Assembly (NCBI GenBank): GCA_002707835.1
Contig: PANZ01000009.1
Span: 49,635 to 90,811, forward strand
Source: Chloroflexota bacterium
GTDB taxonomy: Bacteria > Chloroflexota > Dehalococcoidia > UBA2979
Length of the DNA stretch: 41,177 nucleotides
Reading direction: 5' to 3'
How positions within the stretch are numbered: position 1 is the stretch's first letter; the number at the start of each line of letters is the position of its first letter. Both the position numbers and the translations under genes were made by a program. Below the pieces are notes generated by a model. It searched no databases. It was not told where the DNA came from and saw only the letters and a list, made by a program, of their open reading frames with translations. Below are positions 9,880-18,670 of the stretch, piece after piece.

Positions 9880-11238
9880 ATGGTTTCTCAAGCTCAACCT
9901 CAAGAATATCCTTTAGTGGATGAATCCTTCGATACTCAAAGTGATTCTTTTGTGCAAAGTGGCATTAACGAAAATGCTCTAAAAAAATATGTCAAGGACA
10001 TTTCTAAGCATCCTCTATTAAAACGCGCTGACGAACAAAATTTGGGTTTAAAAATTGAATTAGGTCGCTATATCAAAAAATTATATGACGAGTTTGATGG
10101 TACTAATGAATCTCAAATTTCTCTAAAAATTTTAGTGAAATTATTCTCCGATCTTACTTCTAGCGCTCCCTTGATTAAATCAGTAGCTCTTCGCCTTGGT
10201 TTTTCATTACAGCCTTTAGCTACTTTAGTATTTGATACGCAATTTAAGGAAGCAGTTGATAGTAAATTTAATGAAGAATTAGTTAAGGATTTAATGAGTT
10301 TATATGAGTGCTCTGAAACAGAAGCTCAACAGAAAATTATCGAAATTTCACTATTAACTAATATTATTTTGCCTAAACATTACAATTGGCTTAGTGAGAT
10401 TTCTGGTTCAGATGAAGAAGAATCGTATGTACCAGAGTTGTTTATTGATCACTTAGATAATTCTAAAATTATCGACTTTGATAGTCATCTTCAACAATTG
10501 GTTAAGGAATCTGAAAAAGCCTTTTCGCTTATGGTTGAATCCAATTTGCGTTTAGTTGTTTCGATTGCTAAACGATATGATGCACCGTCTATGACCTTAT
10601 TAGATTTAATTCAAGAAGGTAATATTGGACTCATAAAATCTGTTGAAAAATTTGAATATCGCCGAGGTTTTAAATTTTCTACTTATGCCACATGGTGGAT
10701 ACGACAGGCAGTAAGAAGAGCGTTAGATGAACAAGCTAGAATGATTAGATTGCCTGGTCACATGATAACTCGTCGAAGTAAAATTATTCGAGCACAAAAA
10801 CAGTTGACTGAAAAAAGTCAACAAGCTCCTTCAGTAGAGGAGATAGCTGAAGACACACAGATATCGCCCAAATTAGTTTCTCGTGCACTTTCTGTTCCGT
10901 CTGAGCCACTTTCTCTTGAGCAACCTCTATCTTCTTCTGAAGAAGATTTTGAACTCAGTGATATTGTGCCTGATGAAGTTGAAGAAGAACCTTTAGCACG
11001 AGTAAGTTGGTCGCTATTGCGCGATAGTGTCAGAGATGCTCTTTCCACTTTGACTGTTCGTGAAAGGCAATTGCTTGAATTGCGATTTGGATTAGCTGAT
11101 GGTCGTGCCAGAGGTTTGCAAGAACTTGGTGAATTATTTGATCTGACTAAGGAAAGAGTTCGACAAATAGAGATTGCTGCTTTAAAAAAGTTGAAGCATT
11201 CTCCTCGAGTTAATTCTTTAGCTGAATTTCTGGACTGA
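9880..11238 (+). CDS. RNA polymerase sigma-70 factor (RpoD/SigA-like, with insertion)
   Basis: This 452-residue protein is a group 1 or 2 sigma factor. Region 1.2 is at about residues 32-65 ([17 protein letters not shown]). A non-conserved stretch of about 140 residues follows. Region 2 is at about 212-295, with [22 protein letters not shown] and [16 protein letters not shown]. Region 3 comes next, and region 4 ends in [18 protein letters not shown]. The -10 recognition helix is well conserved. A strong AGGAGG site precedes the ATG. The insertion between regions 1.2 and 2.1 is where some primary sigma factors carry their non-conserved region. Whether this is the housekeeping factor or a paralogue cannot be told here. 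Confidence 0.93.
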   Translation: MVSQAQPQEYPLVDESFDTQSDSFVQSGINENALKKYVKDISKHPLLKRADEQNLGLKIELGRYIKKLYDEFDGTNESQISLKILVKLFSDLTSSAPLIKSVALRLGFSLQPLATLVFDTQFKEAVDSKFNEELVKDLMSLYECSETEAQQKIIEISLLTNIILPKHYNWLSEISGSDEEESYVPELFIDHLDNSKIIDFDSHLQQLVKESEKAFSLMVESNLRLVVSIAKRYDAPSMTLLDLIQEGNIGLIKSVEKFEYRRGFKFSTYATWWIRQAVRRALDEQARMIRLPGHMITRRSKIIRAQKQLTEKSQQAPSVEEIAEDTQISPKLVSRALSVPSEPLSLEQPLSSSEEDFELSDIVPDEVEEEPLARVSWSLLRDSVRDALSTLTVRERQLLELRFGLADGRARGLQELGELFDLTKERVRQIEIAALKKLKHSPRVNSLAEFLD

Positions 11239-11241
11239 CTC

Positions 11242-11284
11242 TAAACCAGTCATAATATCTTGCTATTGTGACTGGTTTATTTTT
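11242..11284 (+). terminator. Rho-independent terminator after the sigma gene
   Basis: An 11-bp stem (TAAACCAGTCA paired with TGACTGGTTTA, 11242-11252 and 11269-11279) encloses a 16-nt loop and is followed by a T run at 11280-11284. It starts three nt after the sigma stop codon and overlaps the last codons of the converging MMPL gene. Confidence 0.8.
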
Positions 11285-13485
11285 GTTGGCCACCAGTTCC
11301 ATTTTCCGAATTGTGAAATTAAAGCAGGCACAATTAACGTGCGTGTAATAAAAGTATCCATTAGGACGCCAATTGCTACGGCAAATCCTAATTGGAACAA
11401 ATCTTGGAGGGGTAATAACATTAGTGCTGAGAAAGTTCCAGCAAGAATTAATCCAGCCGAAGTAATTACCCCTCCTGTTCGACTCAAAGCTTCACGTATC
11501 GCATCATTGAGTGTAGATCTCTTAGCTTCCTCTTTGACTCTTGACATCAGATAAATGTTGTAATCCACACTCAATGCATTAAGAAAAACAAACAAATAAA
11601 AGGCTACACCTGTACCAATACCTTCATGATCTAGTATGAATTTAAAGATTGTCATAGATAGACCTAAGGTCGCAAAGTAGGTAATTGCAATTGTAGCGAT
11701 TAGGTAGATTGGTGCTATAAGCGATCGAAGTAGTATTGATAAAATGAAACCTATGGCAAGTAATATCAATGGTAGAACAACTATCGAATCACGATTATTT
11801 GCATTGCGCGTATCATGTATTTCAGCAGTTTCACCTCCTATCAGTATACTTTCATTAGCTATGCCCACATTTGATGCAGCAACTTTGGCTTGATTACGTA
11901 GAATAGGTATAGTATCAATTGCTTGCTGTGAGTATGGATTTGTATTGAGTACGACATCTAGTCTTACAACACTTTTATCTATCGAGACAAATCTATTACT
12001 TTGATTTTCATTCCATACCATCTTGTCTTCTGTATTTAGAACTCCAAATGGTCTAGTAGGGCCTTTGATACCAGCAATTGATGGTTGATTAGATAAGTCT
12101 AAAGTTATTGAATCTATCTGCTGGAGGGTATTTTCATTGGTAATAGGATTCTCATTATTAAGTTGTACGTATATTCGAGTTGGTGATAAATCACCAGCAG
12201 GAAAACCTTTTCGCAACAATTCGAAGCTTCGTACTGATTCGGTATTACTGGGTAAACTTGCCAAAGGATCATAATTTGGTTGATAAAAAGTCATTCCACC
12301 AATCATTATGAAAAGAGTAATTGTACATATTCCTAATATTGTCCTTGGTCGTCGTAGAACGTATTTTCCTATCCACCAGTAAATATTATTGGCTGTGTGT
12401 TCAGAATTATTTGAAGCTAAGAACTTGGGCTGTAATGGCCAGAAAGCGTTTCTACCGAAAATAGTTAATGCTGCAGGAATGAGGGTTAATGATGCTAAGA
12501 TCATTAAGATAATCGCAATTGCAATAATGGGCCCTAATGACTGATAAGATCTCAGAGTTGCTAGTAGTAGTGCTCCCGTCGCTATTAATATCGTTGCCCC
12601 AGCTGAAGCAACCGCCCCTCCCACTCCTCTCATTGTACGATGCATAGCGATGTGTTTATCTTGATTTTTTGACAGTTCCTCACGAAAACGTGCTGTAATG
12701 AACAAAATATAATCAGTACCAGTTCCAAAGAGTACAACTGTCATAATTCCAGTTGTTTGACCACTAATAGGGAAGCTAAATTGGTCTACCACCCAAGCAC
12801 CTATTCCACCAGCTACTTGGAAAACTATGGCTACTCCAATTAAAGGAATTACAGCAACAATAGGCGATCTATATATAACAATGAGTAATGTAAGAACTAA
12901 GAGGATAGTGACGATCAATAAGAATCCATCTATTTGTGTAAAAACTTTAACAAGATCTACGATTAGTCCTCCAGGACCTCCCACAGCAATATCGACATCC
13001 AGTGAATCAAATCGCATCAATTGTTCACGAATGATTGTGATACTTTCAGAAAAGTCACTCTCTGCTGGTTCGCCAGTTATTTCAACAACAATGTTCATTG
13101 TTGTTTTGTCTTGGGAAATAAGACTGGTTGCCAAATTAGGAGAAAGCGATGGAGATAATACCTGTTGGATATTGTCAGGAGCTTCAGTACTCATAAGCCA
13201 TTGTGTTAGATAGCGTTCAGCTAAAAATACTTCATTTGATAATCCTTCATCGTTATGGAATACAATTATTGTTGGTGTTCCATCACTTGGAAATTTTTCT
13301 TGAGCTAACTCAAAAGCATTTGTCGATTCAGCATCAGCAGGAAGGAAAAGTGCTTGATTATTTTCTTGAACTTGGTCCAATCTTGGTAAGGAGGAAATTA
13401 GTATACCTGCGCCTATTAACCAGATAACTAACGTAATCCATTTTCCCTTTTTACTACACGCAAAGTCTGTAAGAATATTTATCAT
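11263..13485 (-). CDS. MMPL-family (RND superfamily) transporter
   Basis: This 740-residue inner-membrane protein has the duplicated RND layout. Each half starts with one membrane segment (WITLVIWLIGAGILISSL at the N-terminus), then a large extracytoplasmic loop, then five clustered membrane segments. The first half contains GTGTDYILFITARFREEL and the second DYNIYLMSRVKEEA, the paired motif-like segments that carry the proton-relay Asp. Such proteins export lipids, siderophores or other hydrophobic molecules. The gene starts 9 nt after the stop of an unknown 212-residue protein, suggesting an operon. Substrate is unknown. Confidence 0.9.
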   Translation of the reverse strand: MINILTDFACSKKGKWITLVIWLIGAGILISSLPRLDQVQENNQALFLPADAESTNAFELAQEKFPSDGTPTIIVFHNDEGLSNEVFLAERYLTQWLMSTEAPDNIQQVLSPSLSPNLATSLISQDKTTMNIVVEITGEPAESDFSESITIIREQLMRFDSLDVDIAVGGPGGLIVDLVKVFTQIDGFLLIVTILLVLTLLIVIYRSPIVAVIPLIGVAIVFQVAGGIGAWVVDQFSFPISGQTTGIMTVVLFGTGTDYILFITARFREELSKNQDKHIAMHRTMRGVGGAVASAGATILIATGALLLATLRSYQSLGPIIAIAIILMILASLTLIPAALTIFGRNAFWPLQPKFLASNNSEHTANNIYWWIGKYVLRRPRTILGICTITLFIMIGGMTFYQPNYDPLASLPSNTESVRSFELLRKGFPAGDLSPTRIYVQLNNENPITNENTLQQIDSITLDLSNQPSIAGIKGPTRPFGVLNTEDKMVWNENQSNRFVSIDKSVVRLDVVLNTNPYSQQAIDTIPILRNQAKVAASNVGIANESILIGGETAEIHDTRNANNRDSIVVLPLILLAIGFILSILLRSLIAPIYLIATIAITYFATLGLSMTIFKFILDHEGIGTGVAFYLFVFLNALSVDYNIYLMSRVKEEAKRSTLNDAIREALSRTGGVITSAGLILAGTFSALMLLPLQDLFQLGFAVAIGVLMDTFITRTLIVPALISQFGKWNWWPTKINQSQ

Positions 13486-13494
13486 TTAGTTATT

Positions 13495-14133
13495 TTACGT
13501 TGAGTTTTGGAGAGATTCTTCTCGGATTTCTACATATGTTAACAAAAAATCTCGTGCTAATCGGATAAATTGCCCAGTAGTGTCTGCGATGGCTACTATT
13601 ATTTCTTCTGACAGATTTATCGGCATGGTAATTTGTTCGCTATTTCGAGAGTAATTAAGAAGATGAATAGTTGTTGGCGAAGAATTATCGATAAATACAT
13701 TAGGATTACCGTTGCCATGCAATTGAATTAATTTCTTGTGTCGAGGGAGATCAACAATTGCTGATAATTCTGATGCACTTTCAATTGCTCTTTCATCGAT
13801 ACCCATTTTTCGGATTAGTGTTTCCGGAGAAGTCTCAATCACATCTACACAAAACGCATCCCATTTATCGGATTCAGGCAACGAGTAAGTCAAAGCTTTG
13901 GCTACATTAACGGTTCTTTTTGTTAATGCATTGAATACTGCCACTAGTCTTTGTGCAGATTCACTGAAGTCGGACAATAATCTTAAGCCAAGAAGAGTTC
14001 TTTGGCTCGTTTCAGCGAGGAATAATCTTTCAAGTAGAGCGTCTGAAGAGACCTCAATGCTTCGAAGCGTTAAATCGCAATATTGGCGTAAAAAAATGAT
14101 TTCATTTTTGCCACTGTCGAAATCATTTAGCAT
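13495..14133 (-). CDS. Uncharacterised 212-residue protein upstream of the MMPL transporter
   Basis: I do not recognise this family. The N-terminal half is helical (residues about 1-90, rich in Leu and Ala). The C-terminal part alternates short strands and a final helix, and ends near VEIREES. It has no signal peptide or membrane segment and no catalytic motif. The stop lies 9 nt from the start of the MMPL gene, so it may be a cytoplasmic partner or regulator of that transporter, but this rests only on position. The ATG at 14133 is preceded by a weak TGGAA site. Confidence 0.65.
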   Translation of the reverse strand: MLNDFDSGKNEIIFLRQYCDLTLRSIEVSSDALLERLFLAETSQRTLLGLRLLSDFSESAQRLVAVFNALTKRTVNVAKALTYSLPESDKWDAFCVDVIETSPETLIRKMGIDERAIESASELSAIVDLPRHKKLIQLHGNGNPNVFIDNSSPTTIHLLNYSRNSEQITMPINLSEEIIVAIADTTGQFIRLARDFLLTYVEIREESLQNST

Positions 14134-14192
14134 TATAATTCCAAATTTTCATTTAAAGCATGTCCAGTATTCAGATTAATTTGAATTTCCGA

Positions 14193-15143
14193 TTAATTCT
14201 CATAGTCGATTACTTGATTCACTAAACTTCCTAAACCAGTTATTTCTATACGTACAGTATCTCCTGGCGATAGCCATTCTTGAGGATCTCGCGCTTGCCC
14301 TACTCCTGCTGGAGTGCCTGTAAAAATTACGTCACCAGGCTCTAATGTAAAGGCAGTTGACAGGTATTCGATGAGCGTTTCGACATCAAAAAGCAAGTCA
14401 CTAACCGGCGCAGATTGTTTTTCAACATCATTGATGTATGTTTTCAGATGTAGAGATTTATAGGATGGAACTTCATCACTTGTGAGTATCCAAGGTCCTG
14501 TGGGACCATGGGTATCCCAACTTTTCCCCATCATCCATGTAGGGGTATGCCTTTGCCAGTCTCGGACAGTTATATCTCCACCATTCATAAAACCTGCAAC
14601 ATAATCCATAGCATTTTCGGCTTTGATATTTCTAGCCTTCTTTCCCATTACAACACATAACTCACCTTCCCAATCCAACATATTACTCACTTTTGGATGG
14701 TGGATTGGATGGCCAGTGCCAACGATACACGAGGAAACTTTAGTAAATACAGTTGGATGTTCAGGGAGTTCTCTTTCCATTTCTGCTGCATGTGCTCGAT
14801 AATTGACACCTATGGCCATTACTTTTCCTGGTCGAGGGACTGGTGCATCGAGAATAAAATTATCAGGTGGCATAATTATGCCATCATTAATCATTTTTTC
14901 TCTAGGGACAGGGTTGCTTTGAATCCAACTTATCAGCTCACTTATTTTTGCCAGCGTTTCTTTCCCTTGTGCTAGCAGATCTAACATGTTGGAAGGGATT
15001 TCTCGTTCTGCACGACGAAGAGGTTGCACAAAATTATTTTCTGAAAACTGGAGTGCTAGAGCACGCGTCGGATCAATAATTTCTTCGTTATTTAACACTC
15101 CGATACGACTTGTTCCTAAAGATTTGTAAGTAACTAACCTCAT
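14193..15143 (-). CDS. Fumarylacetoacetate hydrolase (FAH) family protein
   Basis: This 316-residue protein has the FAH fold signature. IGVNYRAHAAE starts the catalytic domain, the metal ligands lie in DWEGELCVVMGKKARN, and GGDITVRDWQ plus GKSWDTHGPTGPWI follow. The C-terminal part has EPGDVIFTGTPAGVG. Members hydrolyse or decarboxylate 2,4-dioxo acids from aromatic or other ring breakdown; 2-hydroxyhepta-dienedioate isomerase and acylpyruvase are close relatives. The first codon overlaps the stop of the ArgE-like gene as ATGA, so the pair is translationally coupled. Confidence 0.92.
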   Translation of the reverse strand: MRLVTYKSLGTSRIGVLNNEEIIDPTRALALQFSENNFVQPLRRAEREIPSNMLDLLAQGKETLAKISELISWIQSNPVPREKMINDGIIMPPDNFILDAPVPRPGKVMAIGVNYRAHAAEMERELPEHPTVFTKVSSCIVGTGHPIHHPKVSNMLDWEGELCVVMGKKARNIKAENAMDYVAGFMNGGDITVRDWQRHTPTWMMGKSWDTHGPTGPWILTSDEVPSYKSLHLKTYINDVEKQSAPVSDLLFDVETLIEYLSTAFTLEPGDVIFTGTPAGVGQARDPQEWLSPGDTVRIEITGLGSLVNQVIDYEN

Positions 15144-16321
15144 GGCATAGACCTTTCTTGTAGATATATATTGATCCTCGATAGAAATTGTTCTAAAAGA
15201 TTAAGCTGATCGATTGTAATATATTCGTCTGGTCCATGCGCTTGCTCTATAGAGCCCGGACCACAGATTACAGTCGGAAATCCTGCTTTTTGAAACAATC
15301 CTGCCTCAGTAGCATAACTTACCTTGCCATACGCATTTGAGCCAATATCTGTAGTTAAATTTTTAATTTCGCTAACTATCATCTCTGTGGGACTAGTGTC
15401 TAAACCAGGCGTATTCGAAATTAAGTCTAATTCTATGGATGCATTTTTGTAGACTGATTTCATTTCTGGAACTAATCGATTATTAGTAAAATCATGTATT
15501 TCCTCAATTATTGCCTTGCTATTTTCTTTAGGGATTGCTCTAATTTCAAATTCAAAATTTGCATGTTTAGGTACTATATTTACTGCCGTTCCACCTCTTA
15601 CGATTCCTGTATGTAATGTGGTGTAAGGAATATGAAACTCACTGTCATAAGGACCTGAATCTGCTTTTCTTCTCGCGATCTCTGTAATTTTTGTGATTAA
15701 GCGTGATGCATACTCCACAGCATTAACAGCTTCAGGTGCTAATGAAGAATGATTTTCTATGCCTGTAACCGTACAGCGAAAAGTAAAATGTTCTTTGTGT
15801 GACAATACAATCTGTAAGGAAGTCGGTTCACCAACGATGACATAATCAGGTTTATTCGGTGAATCTATTAGATTATCTATCAGGGGAATAATTCCCAAGC
15901 ATCCTATTTCTTCGTCTGGTGAGAAAATTAAATGGAGTGGTTTTACTAAATTTGCTGCACTAAACTCAGGTATCATTGCTAAAGTGCCTGCTATAAATCC
16001 TTTCATGTCAGCAGTACCTCTACCAAATAATTTGTTTTCTCTTTGTGTGAGGACCCATGGGTCACTTGTCCAATTTTGTCCGTCTACAGGGACAACATCT
16101 GTGTGTGCAGACAAAGCCAAACCACGTTTCTCTGGAGGGCCAATTATTGCGTGAAGATTTGCTTTATTGTTTTCTTCGTACCAAACTCTTTTGGAATCTA
16201 TATGATACTTATCAAGGTAATTTTCAATATATTCTATGACCGGTAAATTAGAATTTCTACTTGTGGTATCCAGTGCTACCAAATCTTTTAGTATTTTTAA
16301 GGTGTTATTGTTAATTTCCAT
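15140..16321 (-). CDS. argE: M20-family deacylase, acetylornithine deacetylase-like (ArgE)
   Basis: This 393-residue metallohydrolase has the M20 di-metal site: SAHTDVVPVDG (His and Asp ligands near residue 73), GRGTADMKGF (bridging Asp) and SPDEEIGCLG (general base Glu and ligand Glu). The C-terminal HGPDEYI holds the last His ligand. ArgE removes the acetyl group of N-acetylornithine in arginine synthesis. Overlap with an FAH-family gene makes a catabolic N-acyl substrate also plausible. It diverges from the TPP riboswitch operon. Confidence 0.85.
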   Translation of the reverse strand: MEINNNTLKILKDLVALDTTSRNSNLPVIEYIENYLDKYHIDSKRVWYEENNKANLHAIIGPPEKRGLALSAHTDVVPVDGQNWTSDPWVLTQRENKLFGRGTADMKGFIAGTLAMIPEFSAANLVKPLHLIFSPDEEIGCLGIIPLIDNLIDSPNKPDYVIVGEPTSLQIVLSHKEHFTFRCTVTGIENHSSLAPEAVNAVEYASRLITKITEIARRKADSGPYDSEFHIPYTTLHTGIVRGGTAVNIVPKHANFEFEIRAIPKENSKAIIEEIHDFTNNRLVPEMKSVYKNASIELDLISNTPGLDTSPTEMIVSEIKNLTTDIGSNAYGKVSYATEAGLFQKAGFPTVICGPGSIEQAHGPDEYITIDQLNLLEQFLSRINIYLQERSMP

Positions 16322-16377
16322 TGTTTTCTAGTGTATCTGCAGTTTGACTTCTAGTGTAATTTCTTCTTAACATGATT

Positions 16378-16465
16378 ACTCCGCTGGGGGAGCCTGTGAG
16401 GCTGAGAGAGTAAAGTCTACCCTGGGAACCTGAACTCGGTAATTCGAGCGTAGGGAAGCGGTAGT
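16378..16465 (+). promoter_or_regulatory. TPP riboswitch (THI element)
   Basis: The segment shows the conserved TPP aptamer order: closing stem ACTCCGC with GCGGTAGT, GGAGCC, GGCTGAGAG, ACCCTGGGAACCTGAACTCGG, then GCGTAGGGAAGC. CTGAGA binds the pyrimidine ring and the second helical arm binds the pyrophosphate. It lies 81 nt ahead of the thiamine-binding protein gene and points into the transporter operon. High TPP should turn the operon down. Confidence 0.95.
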
Positions 16466-16502
16466 AAAATGTTGTATATTTAGATCTACACTTCTCTTTA
16501 GC

Positions 16503-16549
16503 AAATTACCGTTTACAAATTTTGTGACTCTAGAAATTAGGTAATTATG
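16503..16549 (+). promoter_or_regulatory. Candidate riboswitch expression platform sequestering the ribosome binding site
   Basis: AATTACC at 16504-16510 is complementary to GGTAATT at 16540-16546, which contains the Shine-Dalgarno region right before the ATG at 16547. The same AATTACC(G) can instead pair with CGGTAATT at 16437-16444 inside the aptamer. No U-tract terminator is seen, so control of translation is the likelier mechanism. This pairing scheme is inferred. Confidence 0.5.
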
Positions 16550-16843
16550 CTTGCTGAAATTCAATGTCTTCCTAACCCTCCAGGAACAAATAATGACCAA
16601 TATTTGCATATTAACAATGCAATTGATGTGATAGTTTCTAGCGGCCTAACTTATGAAGTTGGCGCTCTTGGTACAACTATTCAAGGTACCTCAGATGAGA
16701 TTTGGAATATATGCCGCCTTGTACATGAGTCTACGATTAATTCAGGATCGGATAGTGTGGTTACTGTAATTAAGATTGCTGAAACTCATGACAATAACTC
16801 TGACTTTACTATTGAATCTTTAGTAGGTGATTATCGTGAATAA
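16547..16843 (+). CDS. MTH1187-family thiamine-binding protein
   Basis: This 98-residue protein has the small ferredoxin-like fold of the MTH1187/YkoF-related family, which binds thiamine or related molecules. Visible features are the N-terminal strand MLAEIQCLP, the HINNAIDVIVSSGLTYEVG segment, and GTTIQGTSDEIWNICRLVHES. Position directly under a TPP riboswitch and ahead of an ABC importer supports a role in binding thiamine or its pyrimidine moiety. The stop overlaps the start region of the permease gene. Confidence 0.85.
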   Translation: MLAEIQCLPNPPGTNNDQYLHINNAIDVIVSSGLTYEVGALGTTIQGTSDEIWNICRLVHESTINSGSDSVVTVIKIAETHDNNSDFTIESLVGDYRE

Positions 16844-17618
16844 TTTTCGCCAGAAGATTAAAGAATATTTTCCAAGTTTGTTATTTCTAATTTTCAGCAT
16901 TTTTTTCTGGGAATGGTATGTAAAGTCTGGATATGTATCTGACTATCTTATTCCTGCTCCTAGTGCTATTGGATTATCTTTTTTGGAGCATATTTCAATT
17001 TTACCCGATCACATATTTACTACCATGCTGGAAGCCTTAGTTGGTCTTTTTTTTGCAGTGGTTATTGGTGTATTGATAGCAGTTTTAATTGCCGGTATAC
17101 CGTTTATCCGTCGTGTTTTGTATCCGATCATCGTAGTTAGTCAAAATATCCCTATTTTGGCGTTAGCTCCATTACTTGCAGTATGGTTTGGGTTTGGTCT
17201 GGCACCTAAAGTAATTATTGTTGTACTCATAGGTTTTTTCCCAATTGTTGTAAATACTACAGATGGATTAATGAATGCAGATAAAGATATGGTCTCTTTA
17301 GTTCGTGGCCTTGGTGCGAATCGTTGGCAAGTTTTCCGATTAGTACTTTTTCCTTCAGCTGTTCCAGCTTTCTTTTCCGGGTTAAGAATTGCTTCAGCGT
17401 ATGCTGTCATAGGTGCTGTGATTGCAGAATGGATGGGAGCTAGTTCGGGATTAGGGTTATTCTTAATTAGATCTCAAAGATCTTTCCAAACGGATCAGAT
17501 TTTTATGGCAATTGTTGTAATTGCAATGCTTAGCATCTCTCTATTTCTATCAATACAAGTTTTATCGAATGTTGCTATGCCTTGGAGGAAAACATTAGTT
17601 GATCTTGGGGAAAAATAA
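16836..17618 (+). CDS. thiX: ABC transporter permease for a thiamine precursor (ThiX-like)
   Basis: This is a permease of about 260 residues with six membrane segments in the BPD-transport (SsuC/TauC/ThiX) family. The cytoplasmic coupling loop is seen in VRGLGANRWQVFRLVLFPSAVPAFFSGLRIA (in two parts around residues 153-183). The GTG at 16836 was chosen because AGGTG lies 6 nt upstream and it overlaps the previous stop; another GTG three codons earlier is possible. Neighbouring NMT1-like binding protein and TPP control point to import of hydroxymethylpyrimidine or its formylamino precursor. Confidence 0.88.
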   Translation: MNNFRQKIKEYFPSLLFLIFSIFFWEWYVKSGYVSDYLIPAPSAIGLSFLEHISILPDHIFTTMLEALVGLFFAVVIGVLIAVLIAGIPFIRRVLYPIIVVSQNIPILALAPLLAVWFGFGLAPKVIIVVLIGFFPIVVNTTDGLMNADKDMVSLVRGLGANRWQVFRLVLFPSAVPAFFSGLRIASAYAVIGAVIAEWMGASSGLGLFLIRSQRSFQTDQIFMAIVVIAMLSISLFLSIQVLSNVAMPWRKTLVDLGEK

Positions 17619-17636
17619 ATTTAAAGGAGAAAAAAA

Positions 17637-18659
17637 ATGAAAGATATTATTACTAATTATTTTAAAGTGATTGTTATTAAATTTATTGCAATCCTTACTT
17701 TAATTATTGTGAGCATTGGTTGTCTAAATGGTAATGATAGCGACGAATTATATACTACAACGTTGATGTTAGATTGGACTCCCAACACAAATCATACAGG
17801 TATTTATGTAGCTTTGGATCAAGGCTGGTATGAAGAAATGGGGATAGATCTTCAAATTATTGAACCTGCAGCAGCGGGAGTAGAATCTGTTTTAGGTCAA
17901 GGTCAGGCTGATTTTGGTATATCCTATGCTGAGTATATGATTCCTGCACGATTAGCTGAAATTCCTATTACGTCGATCGCAACTATCTTGCCACATAATG
18001 ATTCAAGTCTCATGAGTCTTTCTTCTACAGGAATAGAAAGTCCAAAGGATCTTGAAGGGAAAACGTATGGTGGATGGGGTGGACCCTTGGAAAAAAGTTT
18101 AATTGATAAACTTGTTGCTTGTGCAGGCGGAGATCCTGAAAAAGTTGAGTACGTTGAAGTTGGAAATATTGATTATGTTCCAGGCATGCAACAAGGCAGA
18201 TTTGACTTTGTTTGGGTTTTTGAAGGATGGGATGTTATCAGGGCAAAAAATATGGATGGTGTGGGAATCAATACACTTAAATTCATTGATTACACTAATT
18301 GTATTCCCGATTGGTATACACCATTAATCGCAAGTAACGATAAATTAATTTCTGAAAATCCTGACTTAGTTAGAAGTTTTCTTGATGCCACAAACCGTGG
18401 TTATGAATATGCAATGAGTAATCCTGATGAGGCAGCCACTATTTTGTTAAAGTCTGTTCCTGAATTAGATGAACAATTAGTTAAAAATAGTGCTCAACAT
18501 TTATCTACACGGTATAAAAGTGAGGATAATCAGTGGGGATATCAAGAACTGAACATTTGGGAAGATTTTGAACTTTTTCTATTACAATCTGGGATTACAG
18601 AAAATTCTTTAGCAGTGGAAAATGTATATTCCAATGAATTTTTGCCCTCAAGTGATTAG
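17637..18659 (+). CDS. thiY: ABC transporter substrate-binding lipoprotein, NMT1/THI5-like (ThiY)
   Basis: This 340-residue binding protein carries an N-terminal hydrophobic signal ending in SIGC (Cys near residue 29), consistent with lipoprotein anchoring. The mature part starts with TLMLDWTPNTNHTGIYVA, the NMT1/THI5-like signature also found in pyrimidine-precursor binding proteins. QGQADFGISYAEYM and the aromatic segments WVFEGWD are ligand-pocket regions. A strong AAAGGAG site precedes the ATG. It sits between permease and ATPase genes of the same operon. Confidence 0.9.
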   Translation: MKDIITNYFKVIVIKFIAILTLIIVSIGCLNGNDSDELYTTTLMLDWTPNTNHTGIYVALDQGWYEEMGIDLQIIEPAAAGVESVLGQGQADFGISYAEYMIPARLAEIPITSIATILPHNDSSLMSLSSTGIESPKDLEGKTYGGWGGPLEKSLIDKLVACAGGDPEKVEYVEVGNIDYVPGMQQGRFDFVWVFEGWDVIRAKNMDGVGINTLKFIDYTNCIPDWYTPLIASNDKLISENPDLVRSFLDATNRGYEYAMSNPDEAATILLKSVPELDEQLVKNSAQHLSTRYKSEDNQWGYQELNIWEDFELFLLQSGITENSLAVENVYSNEFLPSSD

Positions 18660-18670
18660 AGGCAGTGATT

